In this document: positions 6,401-7,729 of the stretch, one piece after another
Numbering within the stretch: the first letter of the stretch is position 1
How the letters are laid out: every line of letters begins with the position of its first letter
From: an uncultured Ruminococcus sp.
Lineage (GTDB): Bacteria > Bacillota > Clostridia > Oscillospirales > Ruminococcaceae
Direction: 5' to 3'
Length of the DNA stretch: 7,729 bases
Assembly: GCA_937926145.1 (NCBI GenBank)
Contig: CALANW010000153.1
Coordinates: 1-7,729, forward strand
The notes under the pieces: generated by a model
The model's database searches: none
Seen by the model: only the letters and a program-made list of their open reading frames with translations
Told to the model about the DNA's origin: nothing
Program-made: the position numbers and the translations under genes

Positions 6401-7654
6401 TTTTATCCAAGAATTTCTCCATATTTTTCTAAAACATGAAAGTGGATCATCTGTCTGCAAACACATAAAAATAAACAGATCATAAGGATACGAAAAATTG
6501 ATCTGTTCAAATCTGCAGGAATACAGATAATCGTTTATTTCCATAATATATTCATAAGTGTCATAATTCGGATCCTCTTCACAAACAACAAAAAAGGAAA
6601 GCGTCAAAATTGTATCTCTCGAAATAGCTTTTTGATCCTCAAACATCTTTTTAAGATCTGAACGTCTTAAAAGCGTTGAAAAAAACCACTTGCTGTCTTT
6701 AAAGTAATTGTTTTGCTTTCCCTTGATGTTTCCGTTGCTATATGGTGCGTATGTATCGGTTCGGTAATATCCGTGATCACTTTTTACGGGGATGTAATAA
6801 TAAATATATCTCTCCACAGTGCCAAAAGAAAGTTTATCCGAGTAGCTTACTTCAATTCCTGTTTCATTTGCTATCGATATCATCTTGTCTGCAGCGGCAT
6901 TTTTGTATATCTTTTCAATAAGCTCATCATAACAGGCTTTAACACATTTACTGGTTTTCGGATCATTGTTTTCCGTTATCAGTTCCGCAATAAAGCTGAC
7001 CAGATTTTCTTCTGTATCTATCTTTTGGTACAGATCTTCATATTCTGATGTATAGATCATTCTTTTGATCGTTTTTTCGGCAGGAGCTTTCTCCTCAGCC
7101 AATTTTAAAATTTCTTCGGCATAATCATAGCTTTTCTTTTTATTTATGCAAGCAAAAGCTGCAACTTCAGCAGAATTTTTAAAATTCACTTTTTTTTCAT
7201 GAATGCCGTTGGTAAGAAAATCTGAAAGCTCATTGCAATCCATTTTTAGAGCAAAAGCCAAAAGATAAATGCTTTCTCTTGATGGGGTAACACCGCAGAA
7301 CCAATTTCTGACCTGTTTTCTCAAAAGTTCACTCGTGATCACCTTTTGATCTCGGCTGAAAATATTTTTTTTGTTAGTTATGCCATTTTCTCTGAAAGCA
7401 TTTATGCAAAAGTTTACCATATTATCTGTCTGAGTTTCGTGATCATCGAATGTATCAAATTGTTCGGAAAATTTTTTAAACATAAAATTCTCTAAAAACT
7501 TACTAAACGAAAACGATGGTATATGATCTTTTAGAATTTCGAAGATCTTATCTGCATCGAGGAGCTGATCTTTCGGAAACTCATAATTGAAGTAGCATTT
7601 AAGATATTTTTCTACATCGTTCCTATTTTTACTTACTGTTTTAAAGCAATTCAT
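6398..7654 (-). CDS. Uncharacterised 418-residue protein with an HTH-like segment, partner of the kinase
   Basis: I do not recognise a named family. The protein looks soluble, acidic and mostly helical, without signal peptide or membrane segments. Residues 105-150 (ITSELLRKQVRNWFCG, then PSRESIYLLAFALKMDCNELSDFL) resemble the helix-turn-helix region of XRE-like proteins: a recognition-helix-like RKQVRNWF, then a SRESIYLLAFAL helix. What follows, about 155-190, continues as helices. The C-terminal 325-418 has a second helical block with RDTILTLSFFVVC and YPYDLFIFMCL. The gene is first in the operon, 13 bases before the kinase gene, under an extended -10 promoter; the ribosome site (GGAAAAG, about six bases before ATG) is weak. 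First position and tight spacing suggest a regulator or adaptor acting with the kinase. DNA binding is inference; a protein-binding role is equally possible. Confidence 0.75.
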   Translation of the reverse strand: MNCFKTVSKNRNDVEKYLKCYFNYEFPKDQLLDADKIFEILKDHIPSFSFSKFLENFMFKKFSEQFDTFDDHETQTDNMVNFCINAFRENGITNKKNIFSRDQKVITSELLRKQVRNWFCGVTPSRESIYLLAFALKMDCNELSDFLTNGIHEKKVNFKNSAEVAAFACINKKKSYDYAEEILKLAEEKAPAEKTIKRMIYTSEYEDLYQKIDTEENLVSFIAELITENNDPKTSKCVKACYDELIEKIYKNAAADKMISIANETGIEVSYSDKLSFGTVERYIYYYIPVKSDHGYYRTDTYAPYSNGNIKGKQNNYFKDSKWFFSTLLRRSDLKKMFEDQKAISRDTILTLSFFVVCEEDPNYDTYEYIMEINDYLYSCRFEQINFSYPYDLFIFMCLQTDDPLSCFRKIWRNSWIK

Positions 7655-7689
7655 CTATACTTTTCCAATCTATTACATAATCTAACATA

Positions 7690-7698
7690 ATTATACCA
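7690..7698 (-). promoter_or_regulatory. Extended -10 of the kinase operon promoter, -35 lost at the contig end
   Basis: On the minus strand TGGTATAAT gives a perfect -10 hexamer (7690-7695) with the TGN extension. Transcription would start near 7683, about 28 bases before the ATG at 7654. The expected -35 position falls inside the adapter sequence, so it cannot be read from this window. Confidence 0.6.
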
Positions 7699-7704
7699 CG
7701 GCAC

Positions 7705-7729
7705 CTGTCTCTTATACACATCTCCGAGC
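7705..7729. other. Nextera/Tn5 sequencing adapter at the contig end (artefact)
   Basis: The sequence CTGTCTCTTATACACATCT (7705-7723) is the 19-bp Tn5 mosaic end as used in Nextera libraries, and it is followed directly by CCGAGC, the start of the known adapter tail. All 25 bases match the adapter as I know it. It is residual library sequence, not a transposon in the organism, and should be trimmed before annotation or submission. Confidence 0.96.

Noticed and set aside
6713..7048. 111-codon plus-strand hydrophobic-looking frame
   Set aside because: It is antisense to the 418-residue gene. A hydrophobic look is expected when AT-rich coding sequence is read backwards, and no start signal was found.
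7705..7723. Tn5 mosaic end as a native transposon terminus
   Set aside because: It is followed immediately by the Nextera adapter tail at the exact contig end, so it is library sequence.

Overview
The window looks like a contig end from a low-to-moderate-GC Gram-positive anaerobe of the Ruminococcus/Oscillospiraceae type. This is inferred from a clostridial-style O-acetylserine sulfhydrylase, a near-canonical SpoVT sporulation regulator, AGGAG-type ribosome binding sites and consensus sigma-A promoters. No 16S or other phylogenetic marker is present, so the genus is inference. The last 25 bases (7705-7729) match the Nextera/Tn5 library adapter and are not genomic, so the biological sequence ends at about 7704.

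Left part (1-1968, visibly richer in GC): a partial minus-strand gene runs off the left edge. It is divergent from cysK, and each has its own good promoter. The cysK promoter is a perfect TTGACA-17-TATAAT with an extended -10. A palindrome covers its -35 and a related copy lies 34 bp downstream, which looks like control by an Rrf2-type (CymR/IscR-like) sulfur or Fe-S regulator. cysK and spoVT converge on a shared bidirectional hairpin terminator. These look like ordinary chromosomal genes.

Middle (1969-2441): an AT-rich spacer holding the spoVT leader and promoter area and little else that can be supported.

Right part (2442-7704, clearly AT-richer, all minus strand): a compact operon of three genes, read from right to left. 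It starts from an extended -10 promoter cut by the contig end. The genes are (1) a 418-residue protein with a putative HTH-like segment and no named family that I recognise; (2) a 918-residue fusion of an atypical Ser/Thr kinase domain, a P-loop (STAND-like) NTPase domain and about eight membrane segments; and (3) a Wzx-type polysaccharide flippase broken by one in-frame amber codon. The first pair is separated by 13 bases with a GTG start, and the second pair overlaps by 17 bases, so the three are likely co-translated. A working hypothesis is a membrane-anchored kinase/NTPase signalling module with a putative DNA-binding or adaptor partner. It may act on the cell envelope (flippase) or serve a conflict/defence role. 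No downstream glycosyltransferases are present, which is odd for a flippase and leaves its role open.
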